From: Paraburkholderia sp. Ac-20340
Lineage (GTDB): Bacteria > Pseudomonadota > Gammaproteobacteria > Burkholderiales > Burkholderiaceae
Reading direction: 5' to 3'
Length of the DNA: 64,000 bases
NCBI RefSeq assembly: GCF_017104965.1
Contig: NZ_JAAGPR010000016.1
Coordinates: 62,001-126,000 of the forward strand
Position numbers and translations under genes: made by a program. Below, in pieces: positions 51,618-60,693 of the stretch. Under the pieces are notes generated by a model. The model made no database searches. It saw nothing but the letters and a program-made list of their open reading frames with translations, and was not told the DNA's origin. The number at the start of each line of letters is the position of its first letter. Position 1 is the first letter of the stretch.

Positions 51618-52910
51618 ATGCTCAAATTCGCCAATCAGTCTCACGCGCCGTCCTGGTACGCAGCCACGGCCAACGACGCCACCCGCCATCCCGCACTGCA
51701 AGGCACGCTCGACGCCGATGTCTGCGTGATCGGCGCGGGCCTTACCGGCGTCTCGACCGCCCTCAATCTTGCCGAACGCGGCTATCGCGTGGCGCTGCTC
51801 GAAGCGTCGAAGGTCGGATGGGCGGCAAGCGGGCGCAACGGCGGACAGCTGATTGGCGGCTTCGCCTGCGGTATCGACACGTTCAGGCAGTTCATGAACG
51901 AAAGCGAAGTGCAACAGATGTGGGCGATGGGGCTCGAAACGCTCGACATCGTGAAGTCGCGCGTGGCGAAGCACAATATCGACTGCGCACTCACCGAAGG
52001 CTATTTCACCGCCGCCAACAAGGCGCGCGACGTCGACGATCTCAAGCGTTGGCGCGACGAAGCCGCGCAGCGCTTTGGCTATGACCGCTTTCGTTACGTC
52101 GATGGCGATGGCGTGGGCCAGTACGTGCAATCGGCGCGCTATCCCGGCGGTCTTTACGATCTCGATAGCGGCCATCTGCATCCGCTCAATTACACGCTGG
52201 GTCTCGCACGCGCGGCACGCGAAGCTGGCGTGCAGATTTTCGAAGACAGCGCCGTTACGCGCATTCGCAACGAACACGACGGCCACACGATCGAAACCGC
52301 ACAAGGCAAGGTGCGTGCGAAATTCGTTGTGCTCGCATGCAATACCTATCTGGGCGAACTCGCGCCGGAACTCGCGCGCAAGATCATGCCAGTGGGCACC
52401 TATGTGATCGCCACCGAACCGCTCGGCAAGGAGCGCATGGCCGCGCTGATGCCCGCGCAGGCGGCTGTCTGCGATAGCCGCTTCGTGCTCGATTACTTCC
52501 GCCCCGCGCCCGACACGCGCATGCTCTGGGGCGGCAAGGTCAGCTATTCGACTTTCGAGCCGCGCAATCTGGGCGAAGCGATGCGCAGCGACATGCTCAA
52601 GACCTTCCCGCAACTCGCCGATGTGAAGGTCGATTACGCGTGGGGCGGCTTTGTCGATATCACCATGAATCGCGCGCCGCATTTTGGCCGCCTCTCGCCT
52701 ACGGTATATTTTGCGCAAGGCTTTTCAGGCCACGGCGTCAATACGACCGGGCTCGCAGGGACACTGATTGCCGAAGCGATCCACGGCCAGGCCGCGCGCT
52801 TCGACCTGTTCGGCAAGATCCGCCATCGCGACTTCCCCGGCGGCGCGACACTGCGCACCCCCGCCCTCGTGCTGGCGATGGCGTGGTATCGCATGAAAGA
52901 CCTGCTTTGA
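51618..52910 (+). CDS. puuB: FAD-dependent amine oxidoreductase, PuuB-like (copy 1)
   Basis: The 430-residue flavoprotein is of the DAO/GlyOx type. It has the N-terminal FAD motif VIGAGLTGVSTALNLAERGY near residue 37, GWAASGRNGGQLIGGFACG, and a C-terminal QGFSGHGVNTTGLAG segment. In E. coli PuuB oxidises gamma-glutamylputrescine to the aldehyde with hydrogen peroxide release. It is the first of two paralogues in tandem at the end of the polyamine operon. Confidence 0.85.
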   Translation: MLKFANQSHAPSWYAATANDATRHPALQGTLDADVCVIGAGLTGVSTALNLAERGYRVALLEASKVGWAASGRNGGQLIGGFACGIDTFRQFMNESEVQQMWAMGLETLDIVKSRVAKHNIDCALTEGYFTAANKARDVDDLKRWRDEAAQRFGYDRFRYVDGDGVGQYVQSARYPGGLYDLDSGHLHPLNYTLGLARAAREAGVQIFEDSAVTRIRNEHDGHTIETAQGKVRAKFVVLACNTYLGELAPELARKIMPVGTYVIATEPLGKERMAALMPAQAAVCDSRFVLDYFRPAPDTRMLWGGKVSYSTFEPRNLGEAMRSDMLKTFPQLADVKVDYAWGGFVDITMNRAPHFGRLSPTVYFAQGFSGHGVNTTGLAGTLIAEAIHGQAARFDLFGKIRHRDFPGGATLRTPALVLAMAWYRMKDLL

Positions 52911-52937
52911 TGGACCTGCTTTAACGGATAACCCTCG

Positions 52938-54242
52938 ATGAAACTAGACCTCGACGCCCAGGCGGACGTGCTCGCCCGCCACTCCTATTACGAAGCCACT
53001 GCCACGCGCCCCGCCGACGACGACCCGGTTTTCGAAGGCGTTGTCGACGCGGATGTCTGCGTGATCGGTGCGGGTTTCGCGGGCTTGTCGGTGGCGCTCG
53101 AATGCCGTGCGCGCGGCTTGTCGGTGGTGGTGCTCGACGCGCATCGGCCGGGCTGGGGCGCGTCGGGCCGCAATGGCGGGCAAACGCTGGTGGGCTTCGC
53201 GAAAGACGAAGTGCTGGAAAAGCAGCTTGGTCCGCAGGGTATTCGTGCGGCGTGGGCGCTGTCGATCGAAGGCATCGCACTCGTGAAGGAGCGCATCGCC
53301 CGTTACGGGATCGAATGCGATTTCACCTCGGGCTTTGCAACGGTCGCTACGAAGCCCAAACGCGTGCCCAGTCTGCGTTCGTGGATGGAGGCGGCGCGCA
53401 CGCGCTGGGGTTACGACAAGCTCGAATGGCTCGATACCGATGCCACGCGTGCGCGCGTGAATTCGCAAAGCTATCTGGCGGGCGTGTTCGACCCGGTGTC
53501 GGGTCATCTGCATCCGCTCAAGTATTGCCTGGGGCTTGCCGCTGCCGCGCGCAAGGAAGGCGCGCAACTGTTCGCGCATTCGCGCGTGCTCGATGTGGTG
53601 CGCGGCGCGAAACCGGTGGTGAAAACCGCGCGCGGCGAAGTACGCTGCCGCTTCGTCGTTTCGTGCTGCAACGCCGCGCCTGGCGGCGTGCTGCCCGCGC
53701 CCGTGGAAGCGCGCATCGCGCCCATCGCCTCGTACATCATCGCGACCGAACCGCTGGGCCGCGAGCGCGCCGATGCGCTCATGCCGGGCCGCGCCGCGAT
53801 TTGCGACAACAACTTCTTCCTCGATTATTTCCGTTTGTCGGCAGACAATCGCCTGTTGTTCGGCGGCCGGGCAGATTCCACGGGCGCGGCACCCGCGCGA
53901 CTGACCGAAGCGATGAAGACGCGCATGACCGGCGTATTCCCGCAACTCGAAGGCGTGAACGTCGAATATGCGTGGGGCGGATTTGTCGACGTCACGCGTA
54001 ATCGCGCGCCGGATTTTGGCGCAGTGGACCCGAATTACTACTACGTGCAAGGCTTTTCCGGGCACGGCGTCGCGCTCACCGGCATCGCGGGGCGCGTGGT
54101 CGCGCAGGCCATCGCGGGCGAGCGCGCCTCGTTCGAGCTGTTTTCACAGCTACGTCACGCGCGTTTTCCAGGCGGACCGGCGTGGCGTCGGCCCGCGCTG
54201 GAAATCGGCATGATGTATCACCGCGTACTGGAAATGTTCTGA
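52938..54242 (+). CDS. FAD-dependent amine oxidoreductase, PuuB-like (copy 2)
   Basis: The 434-residue flavoprotein repeats the layout of the preceding gene: VIGAGFAGLSVALECRARGL near residue 41, GWGASGRNGGQTLVGFAKD, and QGFSGHGVALTGIAG near the C-terminus. The two copies differ enough to suggest different substrates, such as glutamylated putrescine and another polyamine or amino acid. It ends 25 bases inside the tail of the convergent GNAT gene. Confidence 0.83.
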   Translation: MKLDLDAQADVLARHSYYEATATRPADDDPVFEGVVDADVCVIGAGFAGLSVALECRARGLSVVVLDAHRPGWGASGRNGGQTLVGFAKDEVLEKQLGPQGIRAAWALSIEGIALVKERIARYGIECDFTSGFATVATKPKRVPSLRSWMEAARTRWGYDKLEWLDTDATRARVNSQSYLAGVFDPVSGHLHPLKYCLGLAAAARKEGAQLFAHSRVLDVVRGAKPVVKTARGEVRCRFVVSCCNAAPGGVLPAPVEARIAPIASYIIATEPLGRERADALMPGRAAICDNNFFLDYFRLSADNRLLFGGRADSTGAAPARLTEAMKTRMTGVFPQLEGVNVEYAWGGFVDVTRNRAPDFGAVDPNYYYVQGFSGHGVALTGIAGRVVAQAIAGERASFELFSQLRHARFPGGPAWRRPALEIGMMYHRVLEMF

Positions 54243-54934
54243 TCGAGCGCGTGCTGCACTTTGTAGAGCGAGAAGGTCTTTCTCGCCTTGAAGCCCAGCC
54301 GTTCGTATAGCGCGATGGCCGGTGTGTTGTCATCGCGCACGTGAAGAAATGGGGTTTCGCCGCGCTGTCGAATCTCGTTGCGAAGCAGGTTCATCAAACG
54401 CGCGGCGATGCCCCTGCCGCGATAATCGTCGTCCACGCAGACTGCGCTGATTTCGACAAAGCCGTCGAGACGCATGCGCTCTCCCGCCATGGCGATGAGT
54501 TTTTCGCCGTCACGAATACCGATGTAGTTTCCTGTTTCGATCGTTCGGATACCGAATGGTCCAGGCTTCGTGCGCTCAACCAGATTGAGCATCGCGGCGA
54601 CGTCTTTCGTTTCGAGCCGTACTACATCGCTGTGCTCGGGCATTGCAACGCTTTCTTCGTCCGCCATTTGCACCAGCGAAAACATCCGCTCGGTGTGGAT
54701 GCCAGCGACCTCCGGAAGATCCGTCGTCGATGGCAGCACGGCGAATTCATCCCGCGCAAGCAGTTCGCCGAGTGCGCCAAGCGCCCCTTCCGTCATGGCT
54801 TCCAGACCCGCGAACGGCGCAACCGCAGCGTCGTAGCGGCGCGCCGCTCCCGTGCCGCGAGCGAGCTTCGCCTGCGTGGTGGTCAATGCAAACCATGTGG
54901 GATTGTCGAGCAAGCTTCGGTCGTGACGGCTCAT
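54218..54934 (-). CDS. GNAT-family N-acetyltransferase (FR47-like)
   Basis: The 238-residue protein has a less conserved N-terminal half and a GNAT domain in residues about 105-225. ISAVCVDDDYRGRGIAARLM near 165 contains the acetyl-CoA pyrophosphate-binding RGRGIA loop, and NTPAIALYERLGF closes the domain. It should acetylate an amine or a protein N-terminus. A polyamine substrate would fit the neighbour but is only a guess. Its end overlaps the end of the PuuB-like gene by 25 bases. Confidence 0.87.
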   Translation of the reverse strand: MSRHDRSLLDNPTWFALTTTQAKLARGTGAARRYDAAVAPFAGLEAMTEGALGALGELLARDEFAVLPSTTDLPEVAGIHTERMFSLVQMADEESVAMPEHSDVVRLETKDVAAMLNLVERTKPGPFGIRTIETGNYIGIRDGEKLIAMAGERMRLDGFVEISAVCVDDDYRGRGIAARLMNLLRNEIRQRGETPFLHVRDDNTPAIALYERLGFKARKTFSLYKVQHALDQNISSTR

Positions 54935-55039
54935 CGTTGTCTCGCGGTGGGTCGATTGAGTAGGTAGAGATTCTATGGCTGCGCACGAAGGCGGTATAGA
55001 AGCGGAAATGACAACATCGGCGTCATTCGCGCCACACGG

Positions 55040-56557
55040 TCAGAGCGCCTGGTTGGCGGACATCCCCCGCATCACCTTCGCCAGCGTCTCCATCAGGCGA
55101 TCCGATGCCTCAGGCGTGGCCTCCGCATAGCCTAGCAGGAAGCCGTTATACGGCACGTGATCCGCACTATTCGCACCCGTTGCGGCCTTTGCATCCAGCC
55201 AGTAAGCGCTCAAAGGCGAAAGCGCCAGACCATGTTCCCTCGCCGCTTCGCTCACGGCCACATCGGCGAAAGGCGCATCCAGGCGCACGCTCAAATGCAT
55301 GCCGCCCGCGTCCGCCGACACCGTCATCAGCCCGCCCAGATGCTTTTCGATGGCCGCCACGAGTCCGTCGCGACGCGCCAGATAGAGCTTGCGCATGCGC
55401 CTCAAATGCCTGGCGTAGCGTCCGCTCTCGATGAAATCCGCCAACGCAAGCTGCTCCGCCACGCGTCCCTGCCGTACCAGCGTGCGATGCGCCATTTCCA
55501 TCTGCGGGACGATCTGGCGCGGCACGATCATGAAGCCAATGCGTAGCGCGGGAAACAGCGTCTTGCTGAAGGTGCCGAGGTAGATCACGGGTGTATCGTC
55601 GGCGAGACCTTGAATCGAGGGCAAAGGCGGCCCGTCGTGGCGCAGTTCGCTGTCGTAGTCGTCTTCGATGATCCACGCGCCGCACGCGCGCGCATGTTCA
55701 ATCAGCGCCAGACGCCGTTCGAGACTCAGCACGCAGCCCAGCGGATATTGATGCGAAGGCGTGAGATAAACGAGGCGCGGCGGCGCATCGCGCCAGTCCT
55801 CTTCGCGCGCGGCCATCCCCGCAGCGTCTACCGGAATGGGCACAAGCGACAATCCCGCCGCGAGCATTGCCACGCGCGCGCCCAGATAGCCTGGATTCTC
55901 GATCCACACGCGCTCGCCTTCGTCGGCGAAAAAACGCGCGCTGATGTCGAGACTCGTCTGCGTGCCGTCGGTGATGAAAACCTGATCGGGCTGGCAGCGC
56001 ACGCCGCGCGACACGCGCACATATTGCGCAATCGCCTGACGCAAGGCCGGCTGGCCGACGCTATCGCCATAGCCAAGCTCGCTCGCGTCCACTTCGCGCA
56101 TCGCACGCTCCACCGCCGCGCGCCACTGCACGAGCGGAAACGCATCGAGCGCGGGCACGCCGGGCCGCAACGCCGCGGCGGCGCCGCTGGCCGCACGACG
56201 TGGCGGCAACTCCCGCACGCGCCGCGAGAGCGTGCGCGCGGCGCTTGCGGGCGGCTCGATCTGCGCCGACGGTTGCGCCGCCGTGGCCTTCACATCGTTG
56301 ACCACCGAACCATGCCGCGTGGCCGTGACGAAACCCTCATCCACCAGCCGCTCATACGCATAGAGCACCGAATTACGCGCGATATCGAGTTCTTCCGCGA
56401 GCGTGCGGCTGGAAGCGAGACGCGTACCACGGCCAATATCGCCGTCGAGAATCGCACGGCGCAGGCTTTCGTAAAGCAGGTCCTGTTGCGTGAGGCGGCG
56501 CGCCGCGCTCGCGCGCGCACGGCGCTCGTAGGCCGACATCATCAGCGCGTAGTCCAA
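55040..56557 (-). CDS. MocR/GabR-type regulator (GntR helix-turn-helix plus aminotransferase domain)
   Basis: The 505-residue protein joins a GntR winged helix (about 18-85; LASSRTLAEELDIARNSV) to a fold-type I aminotransferase domain (about 130-490). YLTPSHQYPLGCVLS and YLGTFSKTLFPALRIGFM contain the PLP site, with the Schiff-base Lys in TFSKTLFP. Such regulators use PLP with an amino acid or GABA as the signal. It is divergent from a GNAT gene, its likely target. The TTG start at 56557 is supported by GGAG eight bases upstream; ATG 56542 is an alternative. Confidence 0.88.
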   Translation of the reverse strand: MDYALMMSAYERRARASAARRLTQQDLLYESLRRAILDGDIGRGTRLASSRTLAEELDIARNSVLYAYERLVDEGFVTATRHGSVVNDVKATAAQPSAQIEPPASAARTLSRRVRELPPRRAASGAAAALRPGVPALDAFPLVQWRAAVERAMREVDASELGYGDSVGQPALRQAIAQYVRVSRGVRCQPDQVFITDGTQTSLDISARFFADEGERVWIENPGYLGARVAMLAAGLSLVPIPVDAAGMAAREEDWRDAPPRLVYLTPSHQYPLGCVLSLERRLALIEHARACGAWIIEDDYDSELRHDGPPLPSIQGLADDTPVIYLGTFSKTLFPALRIGFMIVPRQIVPQMEMAHRTLVRQGRVAEQLALADFIESGRYARHLRRMRKLYLARRDGLVAAIEKHLGGLMTVSADAGGMHLSVRLDAPFADVAVSEAAREHGLALSPLSAYWLDAKAATGANSADHVPYNGFLLGYAEATPEASDRLMETLAKVMRGMSANQAL

Positions 56558-56682
56558 TCTCGTGGCTCCATGTTTTGTCGCGTGGGTGGGACTAACAATG
56601 GTGCCACAAATCGCCTACGCTGGCGTCTGTTATCGATTGCCGAACATTGCCGCGAGTCGGCTTGAAGACAAGGAGAACCATG

Positions 56683-57144
56683 ATGACTGAAGCGATCCAG
56701 GTGCGCGCCGTCACGCCCGCCGACTACGACGCGTGGCGTCCGCTCTGGGACGGCTACAACCGTTTCTATGGCCGCTTTGGACCCACTGCGCTGCCCGAGC
56801 CGATTACCGCAACCACGTGGACACGCTTCTTCGACGGCTACGAACCCATGCATGCGCTGATCGCGCTGCACGGCGAACGCGTAGTGGGTCTCGTGCACTT
56901 CATCTATCACCGCAACACCACGCTCGACGGCCCGATCTGCTATCTGCAGGATCTTTTCACGGCCGAAGATCTGCGCGGCAAAGGCGTGGGACGCGCGCTG
57001 ATCGAAGCGGTTTATGCGCACGCAAAGGCCTCGAATTCGAAGCGCGTCTACTGGCACACGCACGAGACGAATCACACGGCCATGCGCCTCTACGACGATG
57101 TCGCCGATAAACCCGGCTTCGTCATGTATCGCAAGGACGTTTAA
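56683..57144 (+). CDS. GNAT-family N-acetyltransferase
   Basis: The 153-residue protein is a single-domain GNAT enzyme. YLQDLFTAEDLRGKGVGRAL near residue 85 holds the acetyl-CoA loop (RGKGVG), and HTHETNHTAMRLYDDVADKPGF closes the fold. Start at 56683 gives seven bases to AGGAG; ATG 56680 is also possible. It lies divergent from the MocR-type regulator, a pairing seen elsewhere for small-molecule acetylation, but the substrate is unknown. Confidence 0.88.
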   Translation: MTEAIQVRAVTPADYDAWRPLWDGYNRFYGRFGPTALPEPITATTWTRFFDGYEPMHALIALHGERVVGLVHFIYHRNTTLDGPICYLQDLFTAEDLRGKGVGRALIEAVYAHAKASNSKRVYWHTHETNHTAMRLYDDVADKPGFVMYRKDV

Positions 57145-57151
57145 CGCACGC

Positions 57152-57733
57152 TCACGCGAGATCGCTCACGAGCGACGCGCGCACGGCGCCCTCGATCGAC
57201 TGCGCGGGCAAGCGGTAATGCGGATGATCGCAACCGATCGACAACGCCGCGCCCGCGCGCAGTTTATCGATCATCGCAGGCGTGAATTCGAAGCGCACGA
57301 AATGCACGGCCGAGGTCTTTTCGGCGTTATCGCGTTCGAGGTCTTCATCGGCGATGGCGTGCACGGGCGGCTCGCCTGCCACCTGCATGAACACGCGGTC
57401 TTCGATGCCGATCAAACGCGCAAGCGCGGCTCGCCGCTCGATCTCGTTGTCGTACTCGATCTGCAGCGTCGCTTTCAGATTGCTGCCATCGGGCACGAGC
57501 GGCAGATAGGCGTCGAGTTCGCCCTGGATGCCGTCCTCCTCGAAGATCCGCTCGATGTGCAGCATCTCCTGAATCTGATAGCGGATGGTCGCTTCGTCCT
57601 CGAACAGAAAGGTCAGGTGATTGCCTAACGCCACGGCGCGGCGCTTCTTGTGCTCGATAATCTGGCTGCGCATTGCGGTGCGCTGTTTCGCATAGGATTC
57701 CAGCGACAGCAGCGAATCTCTGGCGATCGTCAT
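57152..57733 (-). CDS. DUF3501 protein
   Basis: The 193-residue soluble protein matches my memory of DUF3501 (LLSLESYAKQRTAMRSQIIEHKKRR at the start, RYQIQEMLHIERIFEEDGI next, and HFVRFEF late; shown in parts). No catalytic residues are known. It is the last of three minus-strand genes with an Fe-S protein and rubrerythrin, a combination I know from other Proteobacteria, so a role in peroxide or redox defence is inferred from context. Start follows GAGAGGAA. Confidence 0.78.
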   Translation of the reverse strand: MTIARDSLLSLESYAKQRTAMRSQIIEHKKRRAVALGNHLTFLFEDEATIRYQIQEMLHIERIFEEDGIQGELDAYLPLVPDGSNLKATLQIEYDNEIERRAALARLIGIEDRVFMQVAGEPPVHAIADEDLERDNAEKTSAVHFVRFEFTPAMIDKLRAGAALSIGCDHPHYRLPAQSIEGAVRASLVSDLA

Positions 57734-57773
57734 GGGATGTTCCTCTCGCTTGATATTTGCATCGCAGTACGTA

Positions 57774-59126
57774 TCAAATGCCGTAGGCTTTTCGCAACAG
57801 CGTAAGCGGGTGCGCAAGCGGCGGTGCGCCGCTCTCCGCATTCGCGAGCTTGTTCTCTTCGATGCCTTGCGCAATATGATGTCCCGCAAGCTGGCAATCC
57901 GATGAAATGAAATCGGGATCGCTTAGCGCCATCTGCTTGAAAACCGGCGTGCCGATCTTCATCGACATCGCGTGAAATTCCTTTTTTACACCGAATGTGC
58001 CGGCGTGACCCGAACAACGCTCGACCACCGTCACCTTCGTTTCCGGCACGAGCGAAAGCAGGTCCGAAGTTTTTCGGCCGATATTCTGCACGCGCGCGTG
58101 ACACGGTACGTGATACGACACCTTGCCTAGCGGCGTGGTGAAATCCGTCTTCAGCAGACCATCGCGATTGCGCGCCACGAAGTATTCGAACGGGTCCCAG
58201 AAAGCGTCGCTTACGGCGCGCGTATCGGCATCGTCGGGGAACATCAGCGGGAGTTCGTGTTTGTACATCAGCACGCAGCTAGGCACCGCGCCTAACAGCG
58301 CATAGCCTTCGCGCGCGTATTGCGCAAGCACAGGCATATTCGCAGCCTGCTTTTTCGCCACGCCTTCCAGATTGCCTTGCTCGAGCAGCGGCATGCCGCA
58401 GCACGCTTCGCTTTTCACCAGCACATAGGGAATGGCGTTGTGATCGAGCACCGCCAGCAAGTCGTGGCCAATGCCCGGTTCGTTGAAATTCACGTAGCAG
58501 GTTGCGTAGATCGCCACCTTGCCAGGCGTGCGCTCGCCGTCGCGCACCTCGCTCGACGTGGCCTTGCGCGCCGCGCTGCGAAATTTGCGCGTGGCAAACG
58601 AAGGCAGCCATGCATGGCGATCCACGCCCAGCGCATCTTCCATGACGGCGCGCATCGGCTTCGTGGCGTTCACCGCGTTGACGGTCTGCGTCACAACGGG
58701 AATGCCTGCGAGATGCCCTAACGCATCCGTATTCGACAGCACGCGATCGCGTAGTTGCACCTCGCCGTTGCGATAATGAATCGCCTTCGCGCGCAGCATC
58801 AAATGCGGAAAATCCACATTCCACGGATGCGGTGGCACATACGGGCACTTCGTCATATAGCAGAGGTCGCAGAGATAGCATTGATCGACAACCTTTGCAT
58901 AGGATGCCTTATCGACATCATGCGCTTCGCCCGTATCGGTTTCGTCGACGAGATCGAATAGCGCCGGAAACGCGCCGCATAGCGACACGCAACGCCGGCA
59001 GCCCGCGCAGATATCGAACACGCGCGCGAGTTCGTCGTCGAGCTTCGCCTGATCGTAGAACGCGTCGCTTTGCCAGTCGAGCGGATGCCGCGTAGGCGCT
59101 TCGAGACTGCCTTCCTTGTGGGGCAT
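57774..59126 (-). CDS. Fe-S oxidoreductase with ferredoxin and CCG-type domains (GlpC/HdrD-like)
   Basis: The 450-residue protein has an N-terminal 4Fe-4S ferredoxin domain with two cysteine groups (CAGCRRCVSLCG near 41, CYLCDLCYMTKCPYVPP near 83). Two cysteine-rich regions of the heterodisulfide-reductase type follow: ACCGMPL near 242, and YHVPCHARVQN with VERCSGHAG near 340-370. GlpC and HdrD relatives pass electrons between soluble carriers and quinone or thiols. Start follows AAAGGAGACG. Placed between rubrerythrin and DUF3501, it probably supplies electrons for peroxide reduction, but this is inference. Confidence 0.85.
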   Translation of the reverse strand: MPHKEGSLEAPTRHPLDWQSDAFYDQAKLDDELARVFDICAGCRRCVSLCGAFPALFDLVDETDTGEAHDVDKASYAKVVDQCYLCDLCYMTKCPYVPPHPWNVDFPHLMLRAKAIHYRNGEVQLRDRVLSNTDALGHLAGIPVVTQTVNAVNATKPMRAVMEDALGVDRHAWLPSFATRKFRSAARKATSSEVRDGERTPGKVAIYATCYVNFNEPGIGHDLLAVLDHNAIPYVLVKSEACCGMPLLEQGNLEGVAKKQAANMPVLAQYAREGYALLGAVPSCVLMYKHELPLMFPDDADTRAVSDAFWDPFEYFVARNRDGLLKTDFTTPLGKVSYHVPCHARVQNIGRKTSDLLSLVPETKVTVVERCSGHAGTFGVKKEFHAMSMKIGTPVFKQMALSDPDFISSDCQLAGHHIAQGIEENKLANAESGAPPLAHPLTLLRKAYGI

Positions 59127-59246
59127 GACGTCTCCTTTTTTCTATTTGATGTAAGGCACGCCATGCGCACGCTTGCACGCGCGCGCGGTTGGACCGCGCG
59201 CCGCCAGTGCGTCGCGTGCGCCAGTAATGACGTGCCGTGCGCGAAC

Positions 59247-59669
59247 TTATTCGACCAAAGCGTCCAGCGCTTTCGAATAGCGGTTGGCGTGGCTGCGTTC
59301 CGCTTTGGCGAGCGTTTCGAACCAGTTGGCGATTTCGTCGAAACCTTCGTCGCGCGCGGCCTTGGCCATGCCGGGATACATGTCGGTGTATTCGTGCGTT
59401 TCGCCCGCGATAGCCGCCTGCAGATTCAGACGCGACGTGCCGAACGGCAAGCCCGTCGCCGGATCGCCGACCGTTTCCAGATATTCGAGGTGGCCATGCG
59501 CGTGGCCGGTTTCGCCTTCGGCAGTCGAACGGAACAGCGCGGCGACATCGTTCTGCCCTTCGACATCGGCCTTGGCAGCAAAGTAGAGATAGCGGCGATT
59601 CGCCTGGGATTCGCCTGCGAAGGCGTCCTTGAGATTTTGCTCGGTCTTCGAGCCTTTGAGCTGTGTCAT
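59247..59669 (-). CDS. Short rubrerythrin (diiron domain only)
   Basis: The 140-residue protein is a ferritin-like four-helix diiron protein. It shows NLKDAFAGESQANRRYLYFA (metal Glu and the RRY segment), AEGETGHAHGH, AAIAGETHEYTDMY and AKAERSHANRY, which carry the expected Glu/His ligands. The C-terminal rubredoxin domain of classic rubrerythrin (about 50 residues with two CxxC) is absent. It should reduce peroxide using an external electron donor. GGAGG lies five bases before the start. Confidence 0.9.
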   Translation of the reverse strand: MTQLKGSKTEQNLKDAFAGESQANRRYLYFAAKADVEGQNDVAALFRSTAEGETGHAHGHLEYLETVGDPATGLPFGTSRLNLQAAIAGETHEYTDMYPGMAKAARDEGFDEIANWFETLAKAERSHANRYSKALDALVE

Positions 59670-60019
59670 CTATGCCTCCATCCTGTATTTGGGGACGCGG
59701 CGCGACGCATCTTCGTGCGGTGCAGCAAGACGCTATGCGGACTCCGCCGCTCTATCAATCTAGGAAATGCCGTTTGCGTTCCCAATTGCCATTTTCAATC
59801 TCGCCGATAGTGCGTTGAACGAAATGCCTGCAAACGGCCTCGAAGCCTTGAGCGACGCCGTGTCACAGCGGCCCGCCCGCCTTCATCGCCTAATCTGAAG
59901 ATTGACCTGTCCCAATATGTGAATAAACGACTTGCGGATGGAAACATACGTCCTAGACTGAGAATTTCCCCTGGCCCAGACTGTCGCGCGTCCGCCCACG
60001 CGCTCTTTTCGGAGTTCAC
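59670..60019. other. Divergent region rubrerythrin/DUF3564
   Basis: No gene is seen in these 350 bases. A possible promoter for the DUF3564 gene is TTGCGG (59932-59937), a 16-base spacer and TAGACT (59954-59959). Confidence 0.4.
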
Positions 60020-60379
60020 ATGCGACTGACGATTTTGATCAACGGTCCCGATCCGACCGTGAATCATGATTACGCCGTGCTCTGGCTCGATACCGACCAG
60101 CAACGCTGGTCGCGCGAGTCGCACGCGGGCATCGATCTTCCCGAATGGGGCGAGATGCACGATGCCAACGGTGTGACGGCGCTGTGCGCGCCGCTCGCCG
60201 ACCAACCGCTTTGCACCCTGCGCGGCCTGCACGTGAACCGCCGCCAGGAAATCAGTTCCGCGCACGGCGACGCCACGTGGTCGTGCGAAACCTCGCATTC
60301 GCCAATGGAAGGCCAGTGGCGCCTGCAAGCCGTGGATCGGCAGAAGGTCCACGCTGAAAACGCGCTCTTTGCTGGCTGA
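60020..60379 (+). CDS. DUF3564 small protein
   Basis: The 119-residue protein matches the pattern I recall for DUF3564, a family found mainly in Burkholderiales: MRLTILINGPDPTVNHDYAV, VLWLDTDQQRWSRE, LCTLRGLHV and a WRLQAVD segment near the end. It has no signal peptide or membrane span. Function is unknown. It stands alone with its own likely promoter and a following hairpin. Confidence 0.75.
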   Translation: MRLTILINGPDPTVNHDYAVLWLDTDQQRWSRESHAGIDLPEWGEMHDANGVTALCAPLADQPLCTLRGLHVNRRQEISSAHGDATWSCETSHSPMEGQWRLQAVDRQKVHAENALFAG

Positions 60380-60693
60380 GTTCGGGCTCCTCGGGCTCCG
60401 AGGGTTCACTCCCAGCCGGGTTCCAGCCGCTCTCCTGCTTGACCGCGTGACGTTCCGGCACGCCGCGCGCAGCAACACCTAGGCAACACCCTACCGCCTG
60501 TTCACGTCCGCACCGCCGCCTCGCGGCGGTGCCATCCCTCTTTGCGCCGATCCGCATCGCATGACGCGCGCATGACGTGATATGGCCGCGCACGAGCCTG
60601 CCCGCTATACTTTCAGGCCCTTTACTGACCTGACGCGACGCCGCGCGCAAGCCTGCGCCACGCCCGCGCGCTTTCTGCCTTTCCGATTCGCCG
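60380..60693 (+). other. Intergenic region with two hairpins and a -10 element
   Basis: No gene is seen. CCTCGG-GCT-CCGAGG (60389-60403) lies just after the DUF3564 stop, and GCACCGCCGC-CTC-GCGGCGGTGC (60510-60532) is a strong hairpin with a weakly T-rich tail. TATACT at 60606-60611 is a likely -10 element for the nuclease gene. Confidence 0.5.
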
